The notes: generated by a model not told the origin, from the letters alone. Shown: positions 16,226 through 23,021, counted from the first letter of the stretch. The stretch is 43,419 bases of DNA from Oscillospiraceae bacterium (GCA_015066525.1 SVOG01000043.1:1-43419); one strand, 5' to 3'. A program made the numbers and translations.

Positions 16226-17563
16226 TTACTTCTTTTCCTTGGCAGCAGCCTCACGCAGCTGCGCCTTGCCGAGTTTGAATAACTGAGTGAGCGGTATTTT
16301 TGCGGGGCAGATAAAGGAGCAGCAACCGCATTCGATACATTCCATACCGTTGATTTTGCCGAAGCGCTCATAGTCGCCCGCCTTGATACTTCTGCCCATC
16401 ATCTGGGGCACGAGCGTCTGCGGACAGACTGCCACGCAGCGGCCGCAGTGGATGCAGGCGGTTTCAATCTTCGCCGCCTTTTCGACGTCGTCCTCGCTCA
16501 TCGCAAGGATGGAGGAGGAAGTCTTGACAACGGGCACGTCGAGGGTGCTCATCGCCATACCCATCATCGGACCGCCCGAGATGAATTTGACAACGCTGTC
16601 CTTCGCGCCGCCGCACTGCTCGAGAAGATAGGAGTGGCTGATGCCCAGCGGCACGTCCACGTTCTGCGGCTCGTTGACCGCGTCGCCCGTGATGGTCATC
16701 ACTTTATGTATCAGCGGCATATTGCGGTATACCGCCTCGTAAATCGCGTAGCAGCTCGCGGTGTTGACAACGACCACGCCCTTATCGGCGGGCAGCATCT
16801 TGGAATTAATCTTTCTGCCCGTGATGGCGTAGATGAGCTGGCGCTCGCCGCCCTGCGGATACTTCGTCTTGAGTTTGCAGGTATCGATTCTGTCGTCGAT
16901 GCGCGCCATACGCTCCATCACGTCGAGCGCGTCGGATTTGTTATCCTCGATACCGATGATGGCGTGTGCCTTCGGCAGTACCTTGAGCAGCGCCTGGATA
17001 CCGCGGATAATCTCCTCGGGGCGCTCCATCATCAGCCGGTAGTCCGAGGTGAGATACGGCTCGCACTCCGCACCGTTGATGATGAGGTAGTCGATATCCT
17101 CCGCGTTCTTCGGCGAAATCTTGACGCCTGTCGGGAATCCCGCACCGCCGAGACCGACGATACCTGCGGTCTTGATAATGCCGACCACTTCGTCAGCGGT
17201 CATTGCATCGACATCGTTTTCATAGCCGAAATGCTCGGTGGTTTCGTACGTACCGTCGTTTTCGACAATAATGCTGTCCACCTGCGCTCCGTTTACGAGG
17301 AGTCGTTTCTCGATACCCGTTACGGTACCCGAAACGGAGGCGTAAACCGGCACGGAAATAAATCCGCCCGCCTCAGCAATCATCTGTCCCTTGAGCACCC
17401 GGTCGCCCTTTTGTACGAGCGGTTTTGCCGGAGCGCCGATATGCTGCGACAGGGGATAGACCATGACATCCTCGGCGTCAATGGTACGAATCGGCACATT
17501 AGCCGAGAATTCCTTGCCGCCCTTGGGATGCACGCCTCTTCTAAATGTTTTTCTGACACCCAT
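16226..17563 (-). CDS. rnfC: Rnf complex subunit C, NADH-site flavoprotein
   Basis: 445 aa, peripheral membrane subunit. The N-terminal barrel is followed by the glycine-rich nucleotide/FMN segment GLGGAGFPTGVK (about 127-138), an SLBB region, and two [4Fe-4S] motifs, CIHCGRCVAVCP (370-381) and CIECGCCSFICP (409-420). RnfC is the site where NAD+ is reduced. It is the first gene of the rnf operon, directly after a consensus promoter with an overlapping palindrome. GGGAGAG precedes the ATG. Confidence 0.96.
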   Translation of the reverse strand: MGVRKTFRRGVHPKGGKEFSANVPIRTIDAEDVMVYPLSQHIGAPAKPLVQKGDRVLKGQMIAEAGGFISVPVYASVSGTVTGIEKRLLVNGAQVDSIIVENDGTYETTEHFGYENDVDAMTADEVVGIIKTAGIVGLGGAGFPTGVKISPKNAEDIDYLIINGAECEPYLTSDYRLMMERPEEIIRGIQALLKVLPKAHAIIGIEDNKSDALDVMERMARIDDRIDTCKLKTKYPQGGERQLIYAITGRKINSKMLPADKGVVVVNTASCYAIYEAVYRNMPLIHKVMTITGDAVNEPQNVDVPLGISHSYLLEQCGGAKDSVVKFISGGPMMGMAMSTLDVPVVKTSSSILAMSEDDVEKAAKIETACIHCGRCVAVCPQTLVPQMMGRSIKAGDYERFGKINGMECIECGCCSFICPAKIPLTQLFKLGKAQLREAAAKEKK

Positions 17564-17607
17564 GAGAGTCTCTCCCTTTTCATAAAAATGTTTTTAATCC
17601 ATAACAG

Positions 17608-17640
17608 ACATATTATAACATAATATGTGCCGGTAGGCAA
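17608..17640 (-). promoter_or_regulatory. Promoter of the rnf operon with palindrome over the -10 box
   Basis: Minus strand TTGCCT (17635-17640), exactly 17 bp, and TATAAT (17612-17617). A perfect 9-bp inverted repeat ACATATTAT-AAC-ATAATATGT (17608-17616 and 17620-17628) covers the -10 element and could be an operator. It does not match the Rex consensus. Confidence 0.65.
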
Positions 17641-17649
17641 GTGATACTA

Positions 17650-17680
17650 TTTTAACAAAGTTCGATGAACTTTGTTAAAA
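17650..17680. repeat. Perfect 14-bp inverted repeat upstream of rnfC
   Basis: TTTTAACAAAGTTC / GAACTTTGTTAAAA around GAT (17650-17663 and 17667-17680). The right arm is part of the first 83-bp repeat unit; copies 2 and 3 keep the right arm and only 4 bases (GTTC) of the left arm. It may be a remnant terminator, because the T-rich arm follows on either strand. Confidence 0.75.
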
Positions 17681-17908
17681 AGGCTCAAGGCTCAAGGATT
17701 GCCCTGCAGGCAAAAGGCTCAAGAAAAAAGAAGCTTCACCGAGTTCGATGAACTTTGTTAAAAAGGCTCAAGGCTCAAGGATTGCCCTGCAGGCAAAAGG
17801 CTCAAGAAAAAAGAGGCTTCACCGAGTTCGATGAACTTTGTTAAAAAGGCTCAAGGCTCAAGGATTGCCCTGCAGGCAAAAGGCTCAAGAAAAAAGAGGC
17901 TTCACCGA
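17661..17908. repeat. Three tandem copies of an 83-bp non-coding unit
   Basis: Copies start at 17661, 17744 and 17827, each 83 bp; copies 2 and 3 appear identical, and copy 1 has GAAGCTTC where they have GAGGCTTC. Each unit holds GAACTTTGTTAAAA, two and a half AAGGCTC heptamers, a TTGCCCTGCAGGCAA hairpin, another AAGGCTC, and A6GAGGCTTCACCGA. That last part equals the left arm and loop of the GNAT terminator. With the promoter, this array accounts for the whole 338-bp stretch between rnfC and the GNAT gene. No open reading frame of interest is seen in it. Confidence 0.92.
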
Positions 17909-17918
17909 AGCCTCTTTT
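17889..17918 (-). terminator. Terminator of the PAP2-DUF1858-GNAT operon
   Basis: 12-bp stem (17892-17903 with 17907-17918) with loop ACC, and a T-tract on the minus strand. The GNAT stop codon (17902-17904) lies at the loop. Confidence 0.8.
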
Positions 17919-18324
17919 CCATCGCGATATGCGGGCAGTACTGGTCGTAGTATTCCTCGCCATAGGGCGTGTAGCCGATTGCCTTGTAGAATCCGCTCGC
18001 ACGTACCTGCGCCGAGAGAGTGACGCGACCGACGCCCTGTTTTCTGAGCGCGTCCTCTGCAAAAAGCATGATTTCTTCGCCGAGGTGTTTGCCGCGGTAT
18101 TCCTTCATGATTGCCACTCTGCCGATGTGCCACGCGTCCTCGTTTTCATCAAAAAACGCCCTGGCGCAGCCGACGGGTTTGTCGCCGTCGAACATCACGA
18201 AATGCGTTGCCGCATCGTCGGTTTCGTCGAATTCATCGACGAATTTCTGCTCGTCGACGAATACCGTCTTGCGGATATGTGCCGCCTCGGCAGGGCAGCC
18301 GTTTCGGTAGATTTTAATCTCCAT
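17902..18324 (-). CDS. GNAT family N-acetyltransferase (ElaA/YjdJ-like)
   Basis: 140 aa single-domain acetyltransferase. The acetyl-CoA pyrophosphate-binding motif is seen as VAIMKEYRGKHLGEEIM (R/QxxGxG/A type: YRGKHLG). Downstream is the typical 'ASGFYKAIGYTPYGEEY' segment; the C-terminal 'CPHIAMEKRL' resembles ElaA-like members ('gipH..M.k.l'). The substrate is unknown. The frame is open further upstream, but the ATG at 18324 has AAAGGAG at ideal distance and overlaps the DUF1858 gene by 11 bases. The stop codon lies inside the terminator hairpin. Confidence 0.88.
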   Translation of the reverse strand: MEIKIYRNGCPAEAAHIRKTVFVDEQKFVDEFDETDDAATHFVMFDGDKPVGCARAFFDENEDAWHIGRVAIMKEYRGKHLGEEIMLFAEDALRKQGVGRVTLSAQVRASGFYKAIGYTPYGEEYYDQYCPHIAMEKRLR

Positions 18325-18628
18325 TTTTCTGCTCCTTTCGCGCCATAAAATCATTGACAGCAAAGAGGATTTCGTCGAGGTCGAGGTTGTGCACGGTGCA
18401 CGCCTGCTCGAGCGTTTCGCTCACTGCCGACGGGCAGCCGATGCAGTGCATCCCGTGAACGGCAAGAATGTCCGCAATGCCCTCATCGAGCGCCAGAACG
18501 TCGCGTACCGTCGTGTCCTTCGTGGCGTAGGCGGTGTCGCTCTTTCCCTGCCCTGCGCGCGTGCCCATCCAGTTTGCGATGAACACAATCGCCAGAATAA
18601 TCAGTATCAGTACGAGGTATTTTATCAT
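18314..18628 (-). CDS. Membrane-anchored DUF1858 domain protein
   Basis: 104 aa. A single N-terminal membrane helix (about 3-20) and a polar linker precede a DUF1858 domain (about 36-98). It has 'TTVRDVLALDEGIADILAVHGMHCIGCPSAVSETLEQA' as its core pattern; the CxxC (CIGC, about residues 62-65) is the hallmark pair. DUF1858 domains are often fused to or located near redox proteins such as the hybrid-cluster protein; a redox-disulfide role is proposed but not shown. A membrane anchor on this domain is not usual, since most stand-alone members are about 65-75 aa and soluble. SD AAAGGAGTG; it lies 4 bases after the PAP2 gene. Confidence 0.85.
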   Translation of the reverse strand: MIKYLVLILIILAIVFIANWMGTRAGQGKSDTAYATKDTTVRDVLALDEGIADILAVHGMHCIGCPSAVSETLEQACTVHNLDLDEILFAVNDFMARKEQKNGD

Positions 18629-18632
18629 AGTA

Positions 18633-19706
18633 TCACTCCTTTCGGTGCGCGTTTGCGTACCGTTCTATGCGGTTCATAATCGCCATTATAACCGCCAGTA
18701 TGAGAAACATTATCATCGCGCCCGCCGCGATGTCGGTCATATAGTGCGCGCCTCTGACGAGACGGGTGATACCCATCGTCAGCGTGTAGCCGAACGTGAG
18801 CAGAAATGCCGGAATAAACCACTGTTTTGCTCTCTTCGTCTTTGTCACAAGGGCGGGGAGCAGGAGGGTGTATGCCGCCGCTGCCGTGTGCCCCGACGGG
18901 AAGGAATTCGGCTCGCTGAACACGCCGTAATCGTTGCCGATTTTGTACCATGGGGTGAAGGCGGAATAATCCGAATTTGCTGCCCACTCCCGCGGTAAAT
19001 CTTCGCTGCCCCGACAGGTCATTCCGTATGCGTCGACGAGCCCGTGCGAGTAGGCAATCATCTCCCGAAAGCGCACCCGGTGAAAATGTTCCTTCAGCGC
19101 ACCGATGATGTTGCCGCCCTCGTACATCAGCAGCCCGGCGATTGCCATAAATTCGAGCGCTTGCAGCGTGTCCTTGTCCACCCTGCGGCATAGCAGAATT
19201 ACGAGGATTTCGAGCGCGATGCGCGCCGCCGTCCAAACCGCGACGGCAGCGGGTTTCGTCCATCCGCCGAGCATCAGCAAATCCTGCAGATTGCCTCCCG
19301 TAGCTCCTCTGAGCAGAAATTCGAGCAAATCATTGCTGCCCCAAAACGCGCCGTAGAGAAAGGCGAGGTAGAGCAGGTGGTAGAGGACGGTCAGGATGAT
19401 TCGTATCGGCTTTATCCCGCGCAGCTTTGCCGTAAACGGCAGCAGGGACTGCGCAATGTCGAGCGCGTCGTCGATTTTGCAATAGGATACAAAGAGCACC
19501 GAATAAGCGAAGAGCTTTATCGCAAATTCGGGCAGCATCCCGTATTTTTCCATAAAGTACGCAAAGGCATTCTGATAGTGAAAGAGCGCTTTGTCGATTG
19601 CAAGGTCGCGGAATGTTCCGACGACCATCATCACGCCGAAGGTCAGAAAAAACAGTGCGTACATCACGGTCTTTTGTGTCATAAGTATATTCTTTTGCCG
19701 CGTCAT
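18633..19706 (-). CDS. PAP2-family membrane phosphatase
   Basis: 357 aa with about six or seven hydrophobic segments. The phosphatase motifs are PSGHT (270-274, His273 as acid) and TRLVRGAHYMTD (314-325, with Arg317, His321 nucleophile and Asp325). These match signatures 2 and 3 of the PAP2/lipid phosphate phosphatase superfamily. It would dephosphorylate a lipid phosphate (phosphatidic acid, phosphatidylglycerol phosphate or undecaprenyl diphosphate) at the outer face. At 357 aa it is longer than a bare PAP2 domain (about 200 aa); the first 200 residues are extra membrane sequence. The start at 19706 (MTRQKN) is chosen because it follows the promoter and GGTGATAA; the in-frame ATG at 19784 lies upstream of the -35 box. 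Confidence 0.88.
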   Translation of the reverse strand: MTRQKNILMTQKTVMYALFFLTFGVMMVVGTFRDLAIDKALFHYQNAFAYFMEKYGMLPEFAIKLFAYSVLFVSYCKIDDALDIAQSLLPFTAKLRGIKPIRIILTVLYHLLYLAFLYGAFWGSNDLLEFLLRGATGGNLQDLLMLGGWTKPAAVAVWTAARIALEILVILLCRRVDKDTLQALEFMAIAGLLMYEGGNIIGALKEHFHRVRFREMIAYSHGLVDAYGMTCRGSEDLPREWAANSDYSAFTPWYKIGNDYGVFSEPNSFPSGHTAAAAYTLLLPALVTKTKRAKQWFIPAFLLTFGYTLTMGITRLVRGAHYMTDIAAGAMIMFLILAVIMAIMNRIERYANAHRKE

Positions 19707-19722
19707 TTTATCACCGCTCTGT

Positions 19723-19751
19723 ATTATAACATTAATTAAGTACCAAATCAA
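19723..19751 (-). promoter_or_regulatory. Promoter for the PAP2-DUF1858-GNAT operon
   Basis: Minus strand TTGATT (19746-19751), a 17-bp spacer, and TATAAT (19723-19728). Its -35 hexamer directly abuts that of the divergent promoter. Confidence 0.75.
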
Positions 19752-19780
19752 TTGCAAGAATGCGCCGTTTGTGTTATAAT
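19752..19780 (+). promoter_or_regulatory. Promoter for the methyltransferase gene
   Basis: TTGCAA (19752-19757), a 17-bp spacer, and TATAAT (19775-19780), 29 bases before the ATG. Confidence 0.75.
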
Positions 19781-19809
19781 ACATTCAGAATTTTTTAGGA
19801 GAACGCACT

Positions 19810-20958
19810 ATGATTGCTTACGAACAGGTAGAGAATTATATGAAGGAAGTCGGACTTAAGTATATTAAGAATCCGAACGATTTTATCGCGGGGCTCGCGT
19901 TCAGAACGGATAAGCAGTACGCCCAGGATATGGCGGCAGAACTGAATGCGCGCGGCGAGGGCGCCCCCGTCGATAACGCACATTTTTACGAATTGAAGAA
20001 CAGGTCGCTCGACGGTTCCATTTATGTTTCCGCTGCGTTTGACGGCGGCGTGTTCCGTCATATCGGCAATCTCGTCATCGACAATGCCGACCTCTTTCAC
20101 GGCAGCGTGCTCGATTTGTGCTGCGACTGCGGTATCGTGACCTGCTTTATGGCGCGTCAGTACCCCGCGGTGCAGTTTACGGGCGTGGATATTAATGAGG
20201 GCGCTGTGAATAATGCGAAACAGCTCGCCGAAAAACTCGGCGTGACAAATGCCGCGTTTATCACCGCCGATGTGCTTGCACTCGAACTCGGCAAAAAGTT
20301 TGACTGCATCACCTCCTTCCGCTCGCTGCTCGATGCCTGCGAGCTCAAAACGCAGGGGCTGAATTTCGTCGGCGCGCGCGATGAGAGGGAAGCAAGTTAC
20401 CATGACGCGTTCCTCGACTTTGCGGGGGCGGTTGCCGCGCATCTTGCCGACAAAGGCGCCTTCATCAGCGTGGAGCGCTATACGGCGGAGTACGGTTGGC
20501 TCGGCTGGATGCAGGCGCTCGAAGCGTGCGGACTGAAGATGAACGCCGACAAATGCTGCGAAATGCAGGCGATGGATATTTCAAATACGAAGCAGTATTC
20601 CGTCACCTTTGCCGGCGCGGACGGTGCAAACGGTGCACTCGACACCTTCAACGCCGTGCTCTCCCGCAATTTTAAGAGCGGCACGGGCTACGACGGCGGC
20701 ATGGCGGAGTTTGCGCTCTACTACGACAGCGAGGGCGCAATCGAGTTTACCGACGTGATGAAGGGCAGGCGCACGATTCACCAGTACGCCTTTGCCACGG
20801 CGAAGAGCGGCAAGCGGATGTACTTTGACGCGGCAAACAATAACCGAAGAGTTAAATATTATAATGAAAAGAAAGAGGCAAAAATGCGCGCCGATTTCGA
20901 AGCGAAACTGAAACTGTACGATACGAACCAATTTGAAATCAGAAAATATACGAAGTAA
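19810..20958 (+). CDS. Class I SAM-dependent methyltransferase, unknown substrate
   Basis: 382 aa. The SAM-binding motif I is VLDLCCDCGIVTC (100-112), followed by motif II FTGVDIN with the ribose-binding Asp and a motif III-like AAFITADVL. The Cys-rich motif I (CCDCG rather than the usual GxGxG) is unusual but keeps the fold pattern. N-terminal (1-90) and C-terminal (about 240-382) extensions are present; the latter ends with a basic/aromatic stretch. The substrate could not be recognised. It is a single gene with its own promoter and SD AGGAG; no terminator hairpin was seen after it. Confidence 0.8.
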   Translation: MIAYEQVENYMKEVGLKYIKNPNDFIAGLAFRTDKQYAQDMAAELNARGEGAPVDNAHFYELKNRSLDGSIYVSAAFDGGVFRHIGNLVIDNADLFHGSVLDLCCDCGIVTCFMARQYPAVQFTGVDINEGAVNNAKQLAEKLGVTNAAFITADVLALELGKKFDCITSFRSLLDACELKTQGLNFVGARDEREASYHDAFLDFAGAVAAHLADKGAFISVERYTAEYGWLGWMQALEACGLKMNADKCCEMQAMDISNTKQYSVTFAGADGANGALDTFNAVLSRNFKSGTGYDGGMAEFALYYDSEGAIEFTDVMKGRRTIHQYAFATAKSGKRMYFDAANNNRRVKYYNEKKEAKMRADFEAKLKLYDTNQFEIRKYTK

Positions 20959-21017
20959 GTTCTATTCGGCACTTATACGACATATATATCCACTAAAGAC
21001 GATTTTCTTAAAATATA

Positions 21018-21029
21018 AATGTAAACATT
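21018..21029. promoter_or_regulatory. Distal copy of the palindrome AATGTAAACATT
   Basis: Identical 12-mer to that at 21166-21177, 148 bp upstream of it. The pair may be two operators of one regulator. Confidence 0.4.
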
Positions 21030-21133
21030 TTGTAAATAATAGTTTTGCACCGCATAATTTGGCATAACTCACAAAAAGGCTATTCACAATTTGTTAAAAA
21101 CTAACGAAAATCATCACATTTTTGATATTTGTA

Positions 21134-21162
21134 TTGTATTCAGTGGCAATAATTGCTATAAT
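21134..21162 (+). promoter_or_regulatory. Promoter of the Tad pilus operon
   Basis: TTGTAT (21134-21139), a 17-bp spacer, and TATAAT (21157-21162). Predicted transcription start is near 21169, inside the operator-like palindrome. Confidence 0.65.
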
Positions 21163-21165
21163 GCG

Positions 21166-21200
21166 AATGTAAACATTAATTATATTTAGTTAATGTTTAC
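21166..21200. promoter_or_regulatory. Candidate operator: AATGTAAACATT plus inverted copy
   Basis: AATGTAAACATT (21166-21177) starts 4 bases after the -10 box. GTAAACATTAA (21169-21179) and TTAATGTTTAC (21190-21200) form an 11-bp inverted repeat with a 10-bp gap. The position at the start site suggests repression; the regulator is unknown. Confidence 0.5.
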
Positions 21201-21222
21201 AATTCGAGCGACAGGAGCAAGT

Positions 21223-21924
21223 ATGGAATCAGCGAGTGTGATATTGAAAATTATCATATCGGTAGTCTTTGGCGTTGCGCTGGGATTTGTTACGATTCCG
21301 CTTGCTAAGAAACTTGCCCTGTCGAGAGCGGAAGACCCCGCAGAGGTCGCTCCGCTGAACAAACCGCTTGTGAAAGCTTCGTCAGTGGTGCTGGCGCTTG
21401 CCGGTGCATTCGGAGTTGTATTTACGGCGGAGACGCCGGAATTATTAATTAGAAATCTATTATTTCTGATTCCGGTATTTGCCCTCTCTTATGTGGATGC
21501 GGTAGTGCGCAAGATTCCGAATTCCTGCCTGCTTTCCATCCTCGTGGTCGAAGCGGTGTACGCAATATACTATAGTGTACATTATCAGACACTGGACATT
21601 ATTCCCAAGATGTTTGTCGGCATCTTGCTCGGAACGGTGGTTTGCATCATTCCCGGTTTTCTGAAGATTCCGATGGGGGCGGGCGATGTCAAGTATAACG
21701 GCGTTATCGGTATTTGTCTGTACGCAGTCGGCTACTTCCAGTCGATGATACTGATGGCACTCTTTATCGGTATATTTGCCATCTACCTTAAAATCACAAA
21801 AAAAGGCGGACTTAAGACAATGGCTCCTATGGGACCGTTTCTGTCAGCCGGCATGGTAATATCAATGTGTGTCTCCTTTGTGAGTATGATTGATAAAGGA
21901 TTAATTTTTGGTACACTGTTATGA
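21223..21924 (+). CDS. tadV: Tad prepilin peptidase (A24 family, TadV/CpaA-like)
   Basis: 233 aa, about six to seven membrane helices. Aspartyl protease residues of the A24 family are seen as Asp92 in YVDAVVRKIPN and Asp155 in GAGDVK (152-157). It would cut Flp and pseudopilin leaders on the cytoplasmic face after glycine. It lacks the N-terminal methylase domain of PilD, as TadV does. The frame opens at an ATG at 21193, but that lies in the operator palindrome; the ATG at 21223 has AGGAG 7 bases upstream. It is the first gene of the Tad operon, and its stop overlaps the first flp gene (ATGA). Confidence 0.93.
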   Translation: MESASVILKIIISVVFGVALGFVTIPLAKKLALSRAEDPAEVAPLNKPLVKASSVVLALAGAFGVVFTAETPELLIRNLLFLIPVFALSYVDAVVRKIPNSCLLSILVVEAVYAIYYSVHYQTLDIIPKMFVGILLGTVVCIIPGFLKIPMGAGDVKYNGVIGICLYAVGYFQSMILMALFIGIFAIYLKITKKGGLKTMAPMGPFLSAGMVISMCVSFVSMIDKGLIFGTLL

Positions 21925-22091
21925 GATTTCTGAAAGATGAAAACGGCCAGGGTCTGGTCGAATACGGTATGATTTTAGGTCTGATTGCGGTATTAACAGT
22001 GGCGATTATCGTGGTGCTCGGCAAGAGAACGAAGGGTTCGTTCAAATCATCCGACGACGCACTTGCAAACGCCGACATACCCGCTGAATAA
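21921..22091 (+). CDS. flp1: Flp pilin 1
   Basis: 56 aa, starting MRFLKDENGQGLVEYG. The Flp/Fap pilin pattern is clear: short charged leader, cleavage predicted after Gly9 (NG/QGLVEY, with Glu at +5 and Tyr at +6), then a single hydrophobic helix (about 16-33) and GKRTKGSF. It overlaps the tadV stop by 4 bases and has no SD of its own, so translation depends on coupling. About 66% of its first 41 residues match Flp2. It is likely a minor pilin because of the weak initiation signal; that is an inference. Confidence 0.92.
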   Translation: MRFLKDENGQGLVEYGMILGLIAVLTVAIIVVLGKRTKGSFKSSDDALANADIPAE

Positions 22092-22097
22092 CTGCGT

Positions 22098-22125
22098 AAT
22101 TATTTACTTAATTAAATAAATAATT
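22098..22125 (+). other. AT-rich hairpin between the two flp genes
   Basis: AATTATTTA / TAAATAATT (22098-22106 and 22117-22125) around a CTTAATTAAA loop. Possibly an mRNA 5' stabiliser or processing site ahead of flp2. Confidence 0.4.
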
Positions 22126-22151
22126 AAAAATCTAAAAAGGAGGAAAAAAAC

Positions 22152-22319
22152 ATGACATTTCTTAAGGACGAAAACGGTCAGGGCATGGTTGAGTACGGTC
22201 TCATCCTTGGTCTCATCGCGGTAGTTGCAATTGCACTTATCGTAGTTGTAGGCAAGAGAGTTAAGGGCTCATTCCAGAGTGCTAACGAAAACATGTCTGA
22301 TGTACCGGCAGCTGACTAA
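22152..22319 (+). CDS. flp2: Flp pilin 2 (probable major pilin)
   Basis: 55 aa, starting MTFLKDENGQGMVEYG. Predicted cleavage is after Gly9, giving QGMVEY with Glu +5 and Tyr +6. A hydrophobic helix covers about 16-34. It carries a strong AAAGGAGG SD, unlike flp1, and a GC-rich hairpin with a short T-run follows it. High translation and a partial terminator are what one would expect for the structural subunit of the pilus fibre. Confidence 0.94.
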   Translation: MTFLKDENGQGMVEYGLILGLIAVVAIALIVVVGKRVKGSFQSANENMSDVPAAD

Positions 22320-22339
22320 TTTTTAACACAAAGAAGGTG

Positions 22340-22365
22340 GGGGCAGGTTTCCTGCCCCTATTTTC
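22340..22365 (+). terminator. Partial terminator/attenuator after flp2
   Basis: 8-bp stem GGGGCAGG / CCTGCCCC with loop TTT (22340-22347 and 22351-22358), then TATTTTC. Downstream genes of the operon lack a consensus promoter nearby, so read-through is expected and the hairpin would favour pilin mRNA. Confidence 0.7.
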
Positions 22366-22396
22366 GACAAACCATCTGTAAGAGGTTGGTGATATT

Positions 22397-22981
22397 TTGA
22401 AACACCGAAACAAGAAGAAAAGAGAATCCGGTCAGGCTATGGTGGAGTTCGCTCTGGTATTGCCGCTATTTTTATTGCTGGTCATGGGCATCATTGACTT
22501 CGGCTTTCTTTTCTATAATTATATCTCAATGGAAAACGCCGCGCGAAATGCGGCGCGTGTAGCGTGCGTTGAGTATAAAAAAATCGGGTACGATGTGGAA
22601 CGGGATGTCCCCTTAACTCCCAGAGTACTGAAATTACCCGACGGCGACGCAACACTGCTCGAGTCCTATACCGGCGACGAATACGAGGATTATCGAACGA
22701 ATGAAATTGAACTCTGCCGCCATGTGGCGCGCTCGCTGGAGCATACAGGCATTGATGACGAAGGCAGAACCGTGACGGTTACCTATACATATGATGACAG
22801 TCCCCACTCGGAATCCGAGGGTTGGGAGGTCAAAGACCGCCATCAGGGTGACGTCATTGTAAAAGTGGAAGGGAAGGCACATGTGCTTACCCCTGTTTTA
22901 GGCGTTTCCGCGGATCATATGCTCAAGCCGCTGACCTCATCATCGGTTTATAAGGTCGAGCGGCAATATGAGTCTAATTAA
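22397..22981 (+). CDS. tadE: TadE-like pseudopilin
   Basis: 194 aa, beginning with a TTG codon. A basic leader ends SG, followed by QAMVEFALVLPLFLLLVMG: prepilin-like cleavage after Gly12 with Glu at +5 and Phe at +6, then a membrane helix. The rest is an extracellular domain with 'YISMENAARNAARVACVEY', the typical TadE/F segment after the helix. TadE is a pseudopilin processed by TadV and needed for pilus assembly. AGAGGTTGGTGA lies upstream of the TTG; no ATG or GTG gives a better start. Confidence 0.92.
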   Translation: MKHRNKKKRESGQAMVEFALVLPLFLLLVMGIIDFGFLFYNYISMENAARNAARVACVEYKKIGYDVERDVPLTPRVLKLPDGDATLLESYTGDEYEDYRTNEIELCRHVARSLEHTGIDDEGRTVTVTYTYDDSPHSESEGWEVKDRHQGDVIVKVEGKAHVLTPVLGVSADHMLKPLTSSSVYKVERQYESN

Positions 22982-22995
22982 CTGAAGCAAATAAC

Positions 22996-23021
22996 AGATT
23001 CCAAACGCGAGTGCGGAATCT
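22996..23021 (+). other. Hairpin between tadE and cpaB
   Basis: AGATTCC / GGAATCT (22996-23002 and 23015-23021) with a 12-base loop, then AT-rich sequence including TATAAT at 23022-23027. It may be a weak internal terminator or promoter; nothing firmer is seen. Confidence 0.3.

Larger units (their letters stand above)
20959..21222. other. AT-rich control region of the Tad operon
   Basis: 264 bases without a gene. They contain the Tad promoter and three copies of an AATGTAAACA-type site (listed separately). No RNA gene and no c-di-GMP riboswitch motif was recognised. Confidence 0.6.

Noticed and set aside
16448-17623. 391-residue plus-strand frame opposite rnfC
   Set aside because: RnfC motifs and Fe-S cysteines are unmistakable on the minus strand; the plus frame is an antisense shadow.
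17661-17908. CRISPR array
   Set aside because: The three 83-bp units are contiguous with no unique spacers, and no cas gene is present.
20959-21222. c-di-GMP (GEMM) riboswitch upstream of the Tad operon
   Set aside because: The conserved GEMM core sequences and tetraloop-receptor pairing were not found.
21193-21222. Upstream ATG of the prepilin peptidase at 21193
   Set aside because: It overlaps the operator-like inverted repeat and has no SD; the ATG at 21223 has AGGAG at the right distance.
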